NCBI RefSeq assembly: GCF_014803405.1 | Contig: NZ_JACYFG010000032.1 | Span: 1-64,000 of the forward strand | Length of the DNA stretch: 64,000 bases | Reading direction: 5' to 3' | DNA from: Pelagicoccus enzymogenes | GTDB taxonomy: Bacteria > Verrucomicrobiota > Verrucomicrobiia > Opitutales > Opitutaceae | In this document: positions 9,109 through 19,000 of the stretch, piece after piece | Position numbering within the stretch: position 1 is the stretch's first letter | How the letters are laid out: each line of letters opens with the position of its first letter | Notes under the pieces: generated by a model | Database searches by the model: none | Told to the model about the DNA's origin: nothing | Seen by the model: the letters and a program-made list of their open reading frames with translations, nothing else | Position numbers and translations under genes: made by a program

Positions 9109-10125
9109 CTAATCCGCAGAGAAAAGGTAATGGGAAACACCCCATTCATTCCCGTTTTTGTAGCCGAACAGTTCGGCGCAGGACAACATGAATATTCGCC
9201 AGCGGTTCTCCCAGACGACTGCGCTTTCCTGGCCATAGATCTTCTCCATCGCGGCGCGGGTGCGGGGCTTGTTTCTCTCAAGGTTTTGGAACCACGCTTC
9301 GGCTGTCTTTTGGTAGTGGACGCCGTTCAGTTGCCATTGCTCCTCTAGCTTGAAAGGAGAGCAGACGCGCGGAAGCAAGTCGTGGGATGGCATGATGCCG
9401 CCGGTGAAAAAGTGGCGCGCCATCCAGTCGTCGGCCTCCTTGTCCTCGAAGAGGTAGGCGATCTCCTTGTGGGAGAAAACGTGGATGAACATCTTGGCCC
9501 CGGGGTTGAGCCAGGAGTGAATGCGGGCGAAGAGCTGCTGGTAGTTTCTCATGTGCTCGAACATCTCGACGGAAACGACGCGGTCGAAGCTCTCTTCCGT
9601 CTCGAAGGTGTTCATGTCGGCTGTGATCACTTTTAGGTTGCTCAGTCCAAGCCTTTGGGCTTCCCCTGTGATGTAGGTCCGCTGTCCCGATGAATTGGAT
9701 ACGGAAACGATTTGTGAGTTGGGGAAATTCTCGGCAGCCCAGAGAGAGAAGGATCCCCAACCGCAGCCGAGTTCCAGAATGCGATGCCCGTCCTCGATCT
9801 TGGCGCGCTCGGCTACTTGCTTCAAGGAGGCGATCTCCGCTTCGTCGAGTGTGTCGACGCCATCGGGCCAGTAGCAGCAGCTGTATTTCAAGCGGGCGCC
9901 CAGGGCGATCTTGTAAAAGTCGGATGGGACTTCGTAGTGCTGTTCGTTCGCCGCGTCCGTGTCGACCGCTAGGGGGCTGGACTGAAGTTGAGAGATGAGC
10001 TGCTCCTTCTTGACGCGAGCGTTTACTTTTTCGCTCTTCAAGCGCTTCTTTACTAGGGTGCGGATCCCGAAGCGAACGAGCCAGGTTGGCAGGTAGCCGT
10101 TTTCGGCGAGGGAAATTGTATTCAT
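9109..10125 (-). CDS. Cyclopropane-fatty-acid-synthase-like SAM methyltransferase (second copy)
   Basis: 338 residues. The S-adenosylmethionine site ILELGCGWGSFS and downstream family features are present, including a Cys in MLSCAELFGY where cyclopropane synthases keep a catalytic Cys. The protein is shorter than, and diverged from, the neighbouring 427-residue copy, so it may methylate a double bond without ring closure. It starts 19 bp after the stop of the first copy. Two diverged CFA homologues in one operon with a desaturase recall gene sets that make unusual methylated, cyclopropane or furan fatty acids. Confidence 0.88.
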   Translation of the reverse strand: MNTISLAENGYLPTWLVRFGIRTLVKKRLKSEKVNARVKKEQLISQLQSSPLAVDTDAANEQHYEVPSDFYKIALGARLKYSCCYWPDGVDTLDEAEIASLKQVAERAKIEDGHRILELGCGWGSFSLWAAENFPNSQIVSVSNSSGQRTYITGEAQRLGLSNLKVITADMNTFETEESFDRVVSVEMFEHMRNYQQLFARIHSWLNPGAKMFIHVFSHKEIAYLFEDKEADDWMARHFFTGGIMPSHDLLPRVCSPFKLEEQWQLNGVHYQKTAEAWFQNLERNKPRTRAAMEKIYGQESAVVWENRWRIFMLSCAELFGYKNGNEWGVSHYLFSAD

Positions 10126-10144
10126 CGATTGGATAATGTTGAAG

Positions 10145-11428
10145 TTAGTTTGCTACGCTTTCGAGAAATTGCACGGGGCGGAGGGTGTTGTTCGCTGAAT
10201 CCCTGTCGAACGCAGCCTCCTCGAAGCGGTAGGACTCGCAGTTCATGCGTCCGAAGACGACCTGAGCGAGGTTGATGTGCCGCTCCTTGAATCCCGCGAT
10301 GCAGTAATCGAAGTACAGCCTCCATTTCCTGTGGAACGTTTCGGGGAACCCTAGCTCCTTGATCCGCCCCCAATTCGCCTCGAAGCGATCTCTCCAAAGC
10401 TCGAGGGTCCGGGCGTAGTGAAGTCCGAAGGTTTCGAGGTGGTAGGTATTGAGGTTAGCCTTGTCCTTGGCTTGGAAAAGGGAGGAAATGGAGGGGAGGT
10501 GCGATCCGGGGAAAATGTGCTTGCGGATGTAGTCCGAGGTTTTGCAGTAGGTCTCGTATCGATGGTCGGATGACATGATAATCTGGATACAGGAGAGCCC
10601 GTCTGGCTTCAGGAGGCGATCGATCGCAGAAAAGTAGCTCGGCAAATGTTCATGCCCGACGGCTTCGATCATTTCTATGGAGACGATCTTGTCGAACTGT
10701 CCTATCATGTCGCGGTAGTCGATTTGCACGATTTCCACTTTGCCGGATAGTCCAGCGCGCTTGACTCGCTCCACAGCGTAGTCGTACTGGCTTGGCGAGA
10801 GGGTGATGCCAGTGACGGAACAGCCATAGTTCTCGGCCGCGTAGACGGCAAAGCCTCCCCATCCGCAGCCTATTTCCAAAACGTTGTCGCTTGGCCCGAG
10901 GTCGAGCTTGCGGCAGATGCGGTCGTACTTTTCATGCTGCGCTTCCAGGAGGGTGTCGTCGGGTTTCCGGAAGTAGGCGGAAGAGTAGGTCATGGAGGAG
11001 TCGAGAAACTGCTCATAGAAGTCGTTGCCCAAGTCGTAGTGGGCTTCGATGTTTCTCTTGCTTCCCGATTTCGTATTGGAGTTCCTGCGGTGGAGAATCC
11101 GTTCCTGCAAGGAAGCGAGTCGCGATATGAGCGGCATCGCCCACTCGAAACGATCGCTCATCAGCACGTCCTTGTTCTTGATGAACCAAGCGAGCAGGGC
11201 GGCAGGATCGGGCGAATCCCATTCGCCGTCGATGTAGCTCTCTCCGAGCCCGATGTCTCCCTTCAGCGCGACGCGCTTGAAAAAGTTGCTGTCGTTCACG
11301 ACGAGTTCGACGGGTTCTTGGTCCTCCGCGCAGCCGTACACGTGGGTGTGTCCGTCAGGGAGTCGCAGCCGCAGGCAGCCACGATTGGCTTTCTCGAAGA
11401 AGCTTAGTATTAGGTCTTGGATTTTCAT
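10145..11428 (-). CDS. cfa: Cyclopropane-fatty-acyl-phospholipid synthase
   Basis: Transfers a methylene group from S-adenosylmethionine to the double bond of phospholipid acyl chains. 427 residues: an N-terminal lipid-binding part (1-130) and a Rossmann methyltransferase with VLEIGCGWGGFA (about 190). The C-terminal YFDYCIAGF keeps the Cys that matches the conserved active-site Cys of E. coli Cfa, followed by the HINLAQVVF tail typical of the family. It lies 12 bp after the DUF1365 gene in the same operon. Confidence 0.93.
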   Translation of the reverse strand: MKIQDLILSFFEKANRGCLRLRLPDGHTHVYGCAEDQEPVELVVNDSNFFKRVALKGDIGLGESYIDGEWDSPDPAALLAWFIKNKDVLMSDRFEWAMPLISRLASLQERILHRRNSNTKSGSKRNIEAHYDLGNDFYEQFLDSSMTYSSAYFRKPDDTLLEAQHEKYDRICRKLDLGPSDNVLEIGCGWGGFAVYAAENYGCSVTGITLSPSQYDYAVERVKRAGLSGKVEIVQIDYRDMIGQFDKIVSIEMIEAVGHEHLPSYFSAIDRLLKPDGLSCIQIIMSSDHRYETYCKTSDYIRKHIFPGSHLPSISSLFQAKDKANLNTYHLETFGLHYARTLELWRDRFEANWGRIKELGFPETFHRKWRLYFDYCIAGFKERHINLAQVVFGRMNCESYRFEEAAFDRDSANNTLRPVQFLESVAN

Positions 11429-11440
11429 ATGCGGTGGCGG

Positions 11441-12235
11441 TTAGGCGGAGTTCTTGGATTTCGGTTTTATGTAAGTTCGTGTTTCTGTCTGTCGCTCGGG
11501 GTGCTGGGCTTTCTTGAAGTGCGGGACCTTTTTGAGAGCGAGCCGAAGGGCTTGCCAGTGGATCGCTGCGATCACCTGTAGGGTGATGAAGGGAAACCTC
11601 AGCGTGTAGCGAAGCAGGTTTGTATTTGTGAGAGGAATACGTTTTCCGGATAGGGAACTGTAGAAATAGGTTCCTTCTGCGTCACTTTCGGTGATGGCGA
11701 GGCGGAGGTGCTCGTCGGGGCGATGTAAGTCGAAATGCAGCTGTGTATCGAGGTCTGAAAAGGGAGAAATGTAGAAAAGCTTTCTGTGGGACTGTCTGAG
11801 TCGGTTCCCCGAAGGCTCGAACCGGTCGACGAGGTAGAGCTTTTGCTCGTTGAATGTATTGGCGACCTCAGCGAGGCAGCAGAGCAAGGAGCCGTCGTCT
11901 GCGTAGACGTAATAGAATGAAACTGGGTTAAAGACGTAGCCCCAGGTTCTTAGGTTGGTTACCAGTTCGATGCGCCCCACTTTCTGTTGCATGCCCTTGT
12001 TGCGCAGGAAAGACAACACGTTGGCCTTTATGCCTTTTTCGCCTTGGTCGAGATGGTCCCGATCGTTCAGGGCGTACAGGTTTCTGGAATTGAGGCTGAA
12101 GAGCGTGAGGCGTTTTCGAAGGGTGTCTAGCTCGTCAAGGTCGAGGCAAAACATAAAGGTCGCGTACGCGAAGCGGTGACGCTTCGGACGCTTGCGTTTA
12201 TGGGCCACGCGACATCTGTAGAGGCAGGATTTCAT
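11441..12235 (-). CDS. DUF1365 family protein
   Basis: 264 residues, recognised as DUF1365 by its start (CLYRCRVAHKRKRPKRHRF), the YVFNPVSFYY segment and its constant neighbours: an FAD-dependent oxidoreductase upstream and a cyclopropane synthase downstream. Its biochemical function is unknown; the context points to membrane-lipid modification. Its ATG overlaps the stop of the oxidoreductase gene (ATGA, 12232-12235), so the two are translationally coupled. Confidence 0.92.
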   Translation of the reverse strand: MKSCLYRCRVAHKRKRPKRHRFAYATFMFCLDLDELDTLRKRLTLFSLNSRNLYALNDRDHLDQGEKGIKANVLSFLRNKGMQQKVGRIELVTNLRTWGYVFNPVSFYYVYADDGSLLCCLAEVANTFNEQKLYLVDRFEPSGNRLRQSHRKLFYISPFSDLDTQLHFDLHRPDEHLRLAITESDAEGTYFYSSLSGKRIPLTNTNLLRYTLRFPFITLQVIAAIHWQALRLALKKVPHFKKAQHPERQTETRTYIKPKSKNSA

Positions 12236-13497
12236 GAGAGCGGGTCGCGGCCGTCGTTGAGTTGCTTGCAGAGGTTAAGGGCGGAGGTGAAGGCGTCTTC
12301 GTGAAAGCCGTAGCGAAAGTAGCTGCCACAGTAATAGATCGGACCGTTTTCGTTGAGTTGGGGTAGCGAGGGCTGAGCCTTGATCGCCGCCGCATCGAAG
12401 CGTGGATGTTCGTAGGTGAAGCTCCAATGGGTCTGTTGCGGGTCGATTTCGCCGGGGTAGTCGACGCTGACGAAGTAGTTTTTTCGGTCAGAGACGTTTT
12501 GAAGCTTGTTCATCCAGTAGTGGGTGGAGCCCACTTGCTTGGAGTCGATGGATTCGTATCGATAATTCCATGACGCCCATGCTCTTTTGCGTCGCGGCAT
12601 GACCTTGGGGTCGGAATGCAACACGACTGGATTTACGTTGTACTGGAAACGCGACAAGAGATTCTGCTCGGGTTCGTTCGGCTGTTCTAGCAGGGCGAGG
12701 GCTTGGTCTGCATGGGTGGCAATAATCACGTCGTCGAAATCGTTATACTCGCCCAGCTTGTTAATGACCCGTACCTTGCCCGCTTGGCGGCGAAGCTGTG
12801 TTACGCCAGCGTTGGTTCTGGTCTTTGAGGATATCTCTTTCAGAATCTTTTCCTTATACTGTTGGCTGCCGCCTTGCAGCGTTTTCCACTGGAACTGGTC
12901 GCCGAAGCCGAGCATGCCGTGGTTTACGAGGAAACGCAGCAAGGTGATTGCGGGGTAGTCCTTCATTTTGTCGGTAGGCGTAGACCAGATCGCTGCGGTC
13001 ATGGGGAGCAGGAACTTCTCGGTGGCGAGGGGATCGATGTGGTTTCGCGCGATGAATTCCGTCAGCGGGAGTTCTGTGTCCTTTTCGTTGGCCAAGAACT
13101 CGCGACCCGCCTCGAAGAGTCGTTTCATCGCCAGGAGGAGCCGATAGCGCTGAGGGCTGAAGGCGCTGGCCAGGTCGGGGAAAAAGCTTGAAAGGCTCGT
13201 GTAGCTCGTCTCGAAGCCGGACGCGGCGTCGTTCACGCTGAACGACATGGATGTATTGACAGATTTGATACCGAGGTGATCGAAGAAGCGGATGAGGTTG
13301 GGATAGGTGTGGTCGTTGTAGACCATGAATCCAGTGTCCACCGGGACCTTGCGACTTCCCTCGTCGAGGTAAACCGTGTTGGTATGTCCACCCACGTAGC
13401 CGTTTTTCTCGAAGACGGTGATGTCGTAGCGGTTTCGCAGAAAGTAGGCACAGGCCATGCCTGCGATACCTGTACCTATGATGGCCAAGGATCTCAT
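12232..13497 (-). CDS. FAD-dependent oxidoreductase of the CFA/DUF1365 cluster (amine-oxidase-like)
   Basis: 421 residues. The N-terminal dinucleotide-binding motif is GTGIAGMACAYFL, followed by an acidic residue in VFEKNGYVGGHTNTV. The whole chain fits the NAD(P)-binding amine-oxidase-like proteins found with DUF1365 and cyclopropane synthases. It presumably oxidises or reduces an acyl-lipid intermediate; the exact reaction is not known to me. It is followed by DUF1365 with a 4-bp overlap. A 57-bp gap separates it from the MerR-like regulator upstream, so an operon is probable. Confidence 0.9.
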   Translation of the reverse strand: MRSLAIIGTGIAGMACAYFLRNRYDITVFEKNGYVGGHTNTVYLDEGSRKVPVDTGFMVYNDHTYPNLIRFFDHLGIKSVNTSMSFSVNDAASGFETSYTSLSSFFPDLASAFSPQRYRLLLAMKRLFEAGREFLANEKDTELPLTEFIARNHIDPLATEKFLLPMTAAIWSTPTDKMKDYPAITLLRFLVNHGMLGFGDQFQWKTLQGGSQQYKEKILKEISSKTRTNAGVTQLRRQAGKVRVINKLGEYNDFDDVIIATHADQALALLEQPNEPEQNLLSRFQYNVNPVVLHSDPKVMPRRKRAWASWNYRYESIDSKQVGSTHYWMNKLQNVSDRKNYFVSVDYPGEIDPQQTHWSFTYEHPRFDAAAIKAQPSLPQLNENGPIYYCGSYFRYGFHEDAFTSALNLCKQLNDGRDPLS

Positions 13498-13554
13498 TTG
13501 AGTGGTTTGACTTTGATTTTTGGCAGCCCGGAGTGAGGGTTGCGGGTCAGGGCG

Positions 13555-14523
13555 CTAAGGTTGCGGTATCTCGATGCCGTCTTCCTTGCAGAGCCTGATG
13601 AGAGCGAGCTCCATAATGCGACGCGCCTTCGCCGTTTCGTTGTACAGGTACTCGTGGATCTCCTTGTCCTTTTCGGACGCGTTCAGGCACTGCTCGCTGT
13701 AGTCCTCGAAGGCTCCGAGGCTGGTGATGATAGAACTAACGTGGCGAGGGCATTCGCATTCTAGTTCTGGCAAGGAGTTGGCGATCTCGGAGAGTTGTCG
13801 CTCGTTGAAGAGACGCGGGGGCGGTTCGTTGATGACGGAGGAGCGGGATCGCGGATGTGAGATGCTCGGCATGAGGCTATAGAGATAGCGTTCGAGCATG
13901 ATGCTGTTGATGGGCCACCGCAGAAGGTGCACTTGCGCCTTGGCAAGGTCCTTGAGCAGGCCGCGCGGCATAAAGTCGAAAATAAGGACGACTGTAATTT
14001 CTGGGAAGCGTTTCGCGAACTCGATGATGGCAGCTTTTTCCGCTGGGTTTGGACCTTGGCTGTCGATGAGGGCGATGCTGAGATTGTGCTCGTTCTCCAC
14101 GTAGGACGTTAGGGTCTCGACGGAGTCGAAGCTCTTGGAGTTCCAGAAGAGCGGAGTAGCGGCTGACAGGCGAACGCTGTTGGCGGGAGTGACGAAGCCA
14201 GCTTCCAAGTCGGTAAGCGACGGGATCTCGTTGGCGTACGAGCTCTCGCTGGTTGACTTCAGTTCGGCGAGCCGCTTCTGCAAGGTTTCGTTGTCCAAAC
14301 GGGCGATCTGGCCGATAGAGTCGCCCAAGTCGATCAGCGATTTCAAGTTGATGAGCCGCTTCAAGTCGTCGCTGCTCAAGATTCGTTCGCCCGAGTCGGT
14401 TTCGATCGATGTGGTGAAGTAGTCCCTCCGCATCCAGGTGCGGATGGTGTTGGGTGAGATTCCTGCCATTTTAGCGGCAGTTCCTATTTTGTAGCCTGAG
14501 CTCGCGTCACTTTCTTGGATCAT
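13555..14523 (-). CDS. MerR-family regulator with degenerate C-terminal sensor domain
   Basis: 322 residues. The N-terminus (about 11-80; YKIGTAAKMAGISPNTIRTW) is a MerR-type winged helix. In many bacteria the regulator at this place in CFA/DUF1365 clusters is a LitR/CarH-type protein with a vitamin-B12 light sensor. Here the C-terminal part (about 115-230) has a Rossmann-like pattern (EITVVLIFDFMPRGLLKDL), but no E/D-x-H-x-x-G cobalamin motif is visible. It therefore probably senses something else or has lost its ligand. It is the likely regulator of the lipid operon that follows directly. Confidence 0.82.
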   Translation of the reverse strand: MIQESDASSGYKIGTAAKMAGISPNTIRTWMRRDYFTTSIETDSGERILSSDDLKRLINLKSLIDLGDSIGQIARLDNETLQKRLAELKSTSESSYANEIPSLTDLEAGFVTPANSVRLSAATPLFWNSKSFDSVETLTSYVENEHNLSIALIDSQGPNPAEKAAIIEFAKRFPEITVVLIFDFMPRGLLKDLAKAQVHLLRWPINSIMLERYLYSLMPSISHPRSRSSVINEPPPRLFNERQLSEIANSLPELECECPRHVSSIITSLGAFEDYSEQCLNASEKDKEIHEYLYNETAKARRIMELALIRLCKEDGIEIPQP

Positions 14524-14751
14524 GAATGAGTGTTTTAGGATGGTTCATAAATGTTTCAATCATAAAATGAATCGAGTTTGAACAATCTTTGGGCGATTCA
14601 AGCGATCTAAGGTTCGTTTGCTGTGGTCCTAGGGTTACGCGCGAGCGCTCCCAGCGGATCCTTTCAAACGTCTCGAGGGAGCGGCAAAGGCAAAGCCGGC
14701 TCCCGAGGGATGGCCGGCTTTGCGGAGAAATTTGCTGCGTTCCTACCCTGG
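14524..14751. other. Intergenic gap upstream of the MerR-like regulator
   Basis: About 230 bases that should hold the promoter of the lipid operon. No clear inverted repeat or MerR-type spaced promoter could be assigned by eye. Confidence 0.4.
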
Positions 14752-15825
14752 TCAGGAGGCCATGACGGTGCGGGAAGCGGTTTCCGCTTTCAGCGGACAT
14801 TCCGCGGGAATCGGTATCATCTTCGCGGCTACGAGGGTGGTGCAGGGGTTGTTCTCGCGACCGCGTCGGAAGGTCTTGATCTGCCCGACGGCCATGTCCA
14901 CGGCGCGTCGGCCGTTTTCGTGATGGTCCTGGTTTATGCCTCCGTGGCGGGCGGTATGCTCGTCGGCGTCCAAGGAGACGAAGCGGCACTCTTGGCCTTC
15001 CTGATGAAGCCTGCGTGCTACCTCCTCCAGGTTGTTCCAGTTGCTGATGATGGCCTCCAGCTTGTTTTCGCGGGCCCACTCCAAGGTGGAAGGGATGACG
15101 TCCTCTTTGTAGTCGGCCCCATGCTGGAAGTAGAAGGGAGGCACCCAATTTTCCGGGGCAACCTCCCGTCGGTGTGTGTGGAAGCCGGCGGCGAAAGTGA
15201 ATCGCTTATGGATTTCTTCAAACTCCGAGACCGCGAGTCCGAATCGCTTGATGCCGACGCGGTGCAAGTCGGCGATGACTTGTCCCACGGCGTCGATTTG
15301 GTCGCAGAGCACGGTGTCGAACGAGAGGTCTTCCGGCAGGGGGTTGACCTTGATGCAGGAGAAGAGGTCCCAGTCTAGCTCGAAAGGTTCCTCGTGATAG
15401 TCGAAGGCTCCGAAGATCACGCCTTGGATGCCTCGAGCTTTGAGGACTCGATTGAGGGACTTGCTGTCTTTGTATTCCTTGCCGAGCCAAAAGATGTCCA
15501 GCTTGTAGCCGAGCTCCTGGGCCCGCTCTTTGGCCCCTGCCAGCAGCAAGCGGTGAACATGGTGTTGGTTGATGCGGTCGTCCTTAACGTTGATGATCCA
15601 TGCGATAACCTGCTCGCTGGGCTGATTTTTGGTGGCTTGCCGGTAGGCTACGAGAGCCGAGAGGGCGGGGTCGGGGCGATAGCCCATTTCGTTGGCGAGC
15701 TTCTGGATGCGATCGCGGGTGGCTTGAGGCAGGCTGGGGTGGTTCCTCAAGGCGAGGGAAACGGTGGTCTGGTGGACGCCGGCGACTTTCGCGACGTCTT
15801 TCATCAATACACGTGGCTTGTCCAT
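14752..15825 (-). CDS. LacI-family transcriptional regulator
   Basis: 357 residues. The N-terminal LacI HTH is clear (VLMKDVAKVAGVHQTTVSLA, 6-25), and the hinge is followed by GYRPDPALSALVAYR, a linker variant I associate with Opitutae. The sugar-binding periplasmic-protein-like domain covers about 65-357. No catabolic operon adjoins it: downstream is the lipid operon and upstream the end of an RND pump. Its target is thus unknown. Three operator-like palindromes lie 90-195 bp upstream and suggest autoregulation. Confidence 0.92.
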   Translation of the reverse strand: MDKPRVLMKDVAKVAGVHQTTVSLALRNHPSLPQATRDRIQKLANEMGYRPDPALSALVAYRQATKNQPSEQVIAWIINVKDDRINQHHVHRLLLAGAKERAQELGYKLDIFWLGKEYKDSKSLNRVLKARGIQGVIFGAFDYHEEPFELDWDLFSCIKVNPLPEDLSFDTVLCDQIDAVGQVIADLHRVGIKRFGLAVSEFEEIHKRFTFAAGFHTHRREVAPENWVPPFYFQHGADYKEDVIPSTLEWARENKLEAIISNWNNLEEVARRLHQEGQECRFVSLDADEHTARHGGINQDHHENGRRAVDMAVGQIKTFRRGRENNPCTTLVAAKMIPIPAECPLKAETASRTVMAS

Positions 15826-15915
15826 GGTAGTGAGTTTTGGGGGTAGGGGGTTGTCTTTTGTTCAGCTCGACCTCTCTCCGAGCAGTTACGCTTTAGAGAG
15901 AGTAACAGGTCGACG

Positions 15916-16018
15916 TTGCGAGCAAGCTCAAGCATGCATTGAACGCAGCTCTTGCTATAGCGCAAGCTGTTGAAGCGATTTAGCTCATTTCAGCTGCGGA
16001 AACAACTTGCGCGCAAGT
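15916..16018. promoter_or_regulatory. Cluster of three TTGC..GCAA palindromes upstream of lacI (candidate operators)
   Basis: Three related inverted repeats: TTGCGAGCAA at 15916-15925, CTTGCTATAGCGCAAG at 15951-15966 (imperfect spacing) and ACTTGCGCGCAAGT at 16005-16018 (perfect 14 bp). Even-length palindromes with a central CG are typical of LacI/GalR operators. They lie 90-195 bp upstream of the LacI start at 15825. Confidence 0.45.
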
Positions 16019-16044
16019 GCGCTTTAATGGCAAGTGGCAAAGAG

Positions 16045-19000
16045 CTAGCTGCGGTGGCCTCCGAACAAACCTTTCCACCAGGTAACGATACCCCACTTGA
16101 TGTCCTCCAACATGAGGTAGACGCAGGGTACGAGAAAGAGGGTGATGAAGGTTGCGAAGGCCACCCCGAAAGCGAGCGAGGTTGCCATGGGAATGAGGAA
16201 CTGCGCCTGCAGGCTGGTTTCGTGGAGTATGGGTACCAAGCCGACGAAGGTGGTGACGGAGGTCAGGAGGATGGCCCGGAAGCGCTGCATACCCCCGTGC
16301 CGCACTGCTTCGAACAGGTTCAGGCCGCTGGTTCGAAGGCTGTTCACGCGTTCCACCAGGACAAGGGAGTCGTTCACGACCACGCCTGCCATGGCGATCA
16401 TGCCGATGAAGGAGAGGATGCTTAGGTCTTGAAAGCCGTAGAGGTGTCCCACGATCGCTCCTCCTACGCCAAAGGGGATGACTGCGATCACGATGACGGG
16501 CTGGATGTAGCTCTTGAAGGGGATTGCCAGCAACATGTAGATCAGGACGAGCACGATGAGGGAACCTCCGATCAGGGCGGGGCCGGATTCAGCGAAATCC
16601 TTGGCTTCGCCTCCCATAGCTGGAGTCACGGTTGGGTACTTGCGCAGCACTTCCGGGAGTATTTCGTCATAAACGGCGGTCTTGATTTCGTTGGTGGAGA
16701 TGCTGGCTTTGTCGGCTTCCGCCTGCACGCTGACGATTCGCTTGCGGTCGAGTCGGGAGATGGACGGGTAGCCCGTACCCATTTGGATGTCCGCCACTTC
16801 TTGGATGGGAATGCGGGCTCCGCTGGGCGTGACGATGCGCATGTTTTCGAGATCTCCGAGCGACTCTCGCTCGGAACGAGGGTAGCGGACCATGATCTTC
16901 ACGTCCTCCTTGTCGCGCTGAACGCGCTGGACCTCGGCGCCGTAGAAGGCGTTGCGAACTTGTCGGCCAAGGTCGGCTGCGTTGAGTCCGAGGGATCGGG
17001 CATTGTCCTTGAGGCTGATCTTGAGCTCCCGCTTTCCCTCGGAGTAGGTGTCGCGGATGTCGTAGAGCCCCTCGATTTCCTTGAGGCGATCTTGTATTTC
17101 CAGGGATGCCGCTTTGAGCTTGTCGAAGTCGCGGCCCGTCAATTGTACGTCGACCGGAAGCCCGACTGGTCCGCTGGCGTTGGCTTGGAAGTTCAGGCGT
17201 TTCGCTCCAGGGATTTGCCCCACTTTCTGTCTCCAGCGTTCAACTACATCGTTCGCGTTGGAATCGCGCAGTTCGCTCTTGGCGAGCTCCAGCACGATTT
17301 GCCCGACGTTGCTGCCGGAGGTTCCTCCTCCGCCACCGCCCGGCCCGCCAGGGCTGCTGGAGGATCCGAGGCTGACGAGCTTGTTCTTAACGGGGTCAAT
17401 CAAGCCAGCTTCAAGGTCCTCCTGTCGAATCTCCTCGAGCGCTTTCTCGATTCGATCCATGGCCTTTTCGGTTTCGCTGACAGGGGTGCCTTCCACCATA
17501 GTCAAACTAGTGAAGATGTAGTCCGAGGGAACGCTTGGGAAGAGCACGAAGCGAATGGCCCCAGAAAGGGGCAAGGCGACAGCGGCGATAAAAAAGAGGC
17601 TGAAAAAGGCGAAAGTGTACCAGCGCCATTTGATGGCCCGCTTCAGCCAAGGCTGATAGACGTTCTCGATGAAGCGCTCGAGCCCGTCTGAGAACCGCCG
17701 CTGCAATTTGGAGAGCGGGTTCAGCTTTTCTCGGTCGTGCTTGTCGCCGACTGTGCAGAGGGAAAGGTGGTAGGGAAGCACCAGCTTGCTTTGCACCAGA
17801 GAGAAGCCGAGGGTGGGAATCACCACGAAAGGGATCACCCCCATGAACTTGCCAATGGTTCCAGGTAGCAAGAAAATGGGTACAAAAGCAACCATGGTCG
17901 TCAGGACCGCGAAGGTTACGGGAGTGGAAACTCTATGCGTGCCAGAGATGGCGCTTTGCACGCCCGGGCCGTTCTTTTGGAATTCCGTAAATACGCTTTC
18001 GCCTACCACGATGGCGTCGTCGACCACGATTCCCAACACCAGGATGAAGGCGAACAGGGAGAGCAGGTTGACAGTGATGCCTACGAAGGGGCCGATGGCC
18101 AAGGTCGCGAGGAAGCTAACCGGGATGCCGATGGCGACGAAGAACGCCAAGGTTGGACGGAGGAAAATGGTGAGCGAGATGAGCACCAAGATGAAGCCGA
18201 TGAGGCCGTTCTCCAGCAGCATGTCAATACGGCCACGCAGGTAGAAAGAAGAGTCGCTCCATGCTTCTAGAGTAACGCCTTCGGGGATCCAGGTAGCTGC
18301 CGCTTTTTCGACGTACTCGTAGACGGATTCAGAGATTTCCAGCGGATTTTCGTATCCGACCTCTCTGATGAGGATGGTGGCGGCTGGTTTGCCGTTGAAG
18401 AAGCTCGAGGTGTCGTTGTCGACCAGTCCGTCGCGAACGGTTGCAACGTCTTTGACGTAAACTCGCGATCCGTCGGGCTTGGTGAGCAGCACGATGTTTT
18501 CGAAGTCGAAGGCGTCGTAGGCTTGCTCTTTGGTGCGTAGTTGGATTTCGCCTCCGTCCGCTTTGATCATGCCGCCCGGGAGGTCTAGGGAATTCGCTCG
18601 TACCGCTCCTACAACTTGGTCGAAACTGAGATTGTAGTTCCTGAGCTCGTTTTCCGTAACTTCGATGGAAAGCTCGTAGGCGCGTACCCCTTCCATGGAT
18701 ACTTGGCTAATTCCGGAAATCTCGGTTAGTTCGTCTCGGACGCGCTGGGCGATTTTTTTGATTTCGATTTCGCTCGTATCGCCGTAGACGGATACGCGAA
18801 TGACGTCCTTCGGTATCAAGATTTCCTCTACGATGGGCCGTTCGGTATTCGCCGGAAAACTGGGGATCGCGTCGACGCGTGTCTTGATGTCGTCTTTGAG
18901 TTTGGAAACGGAGTAACCTTTGTTGACGGTGACGGTTACGGAACCGTAGCCTTCGGAGGCGGTGGAGTTGATTTCCTTGATGCCGTTAACGCCTTGCAAG

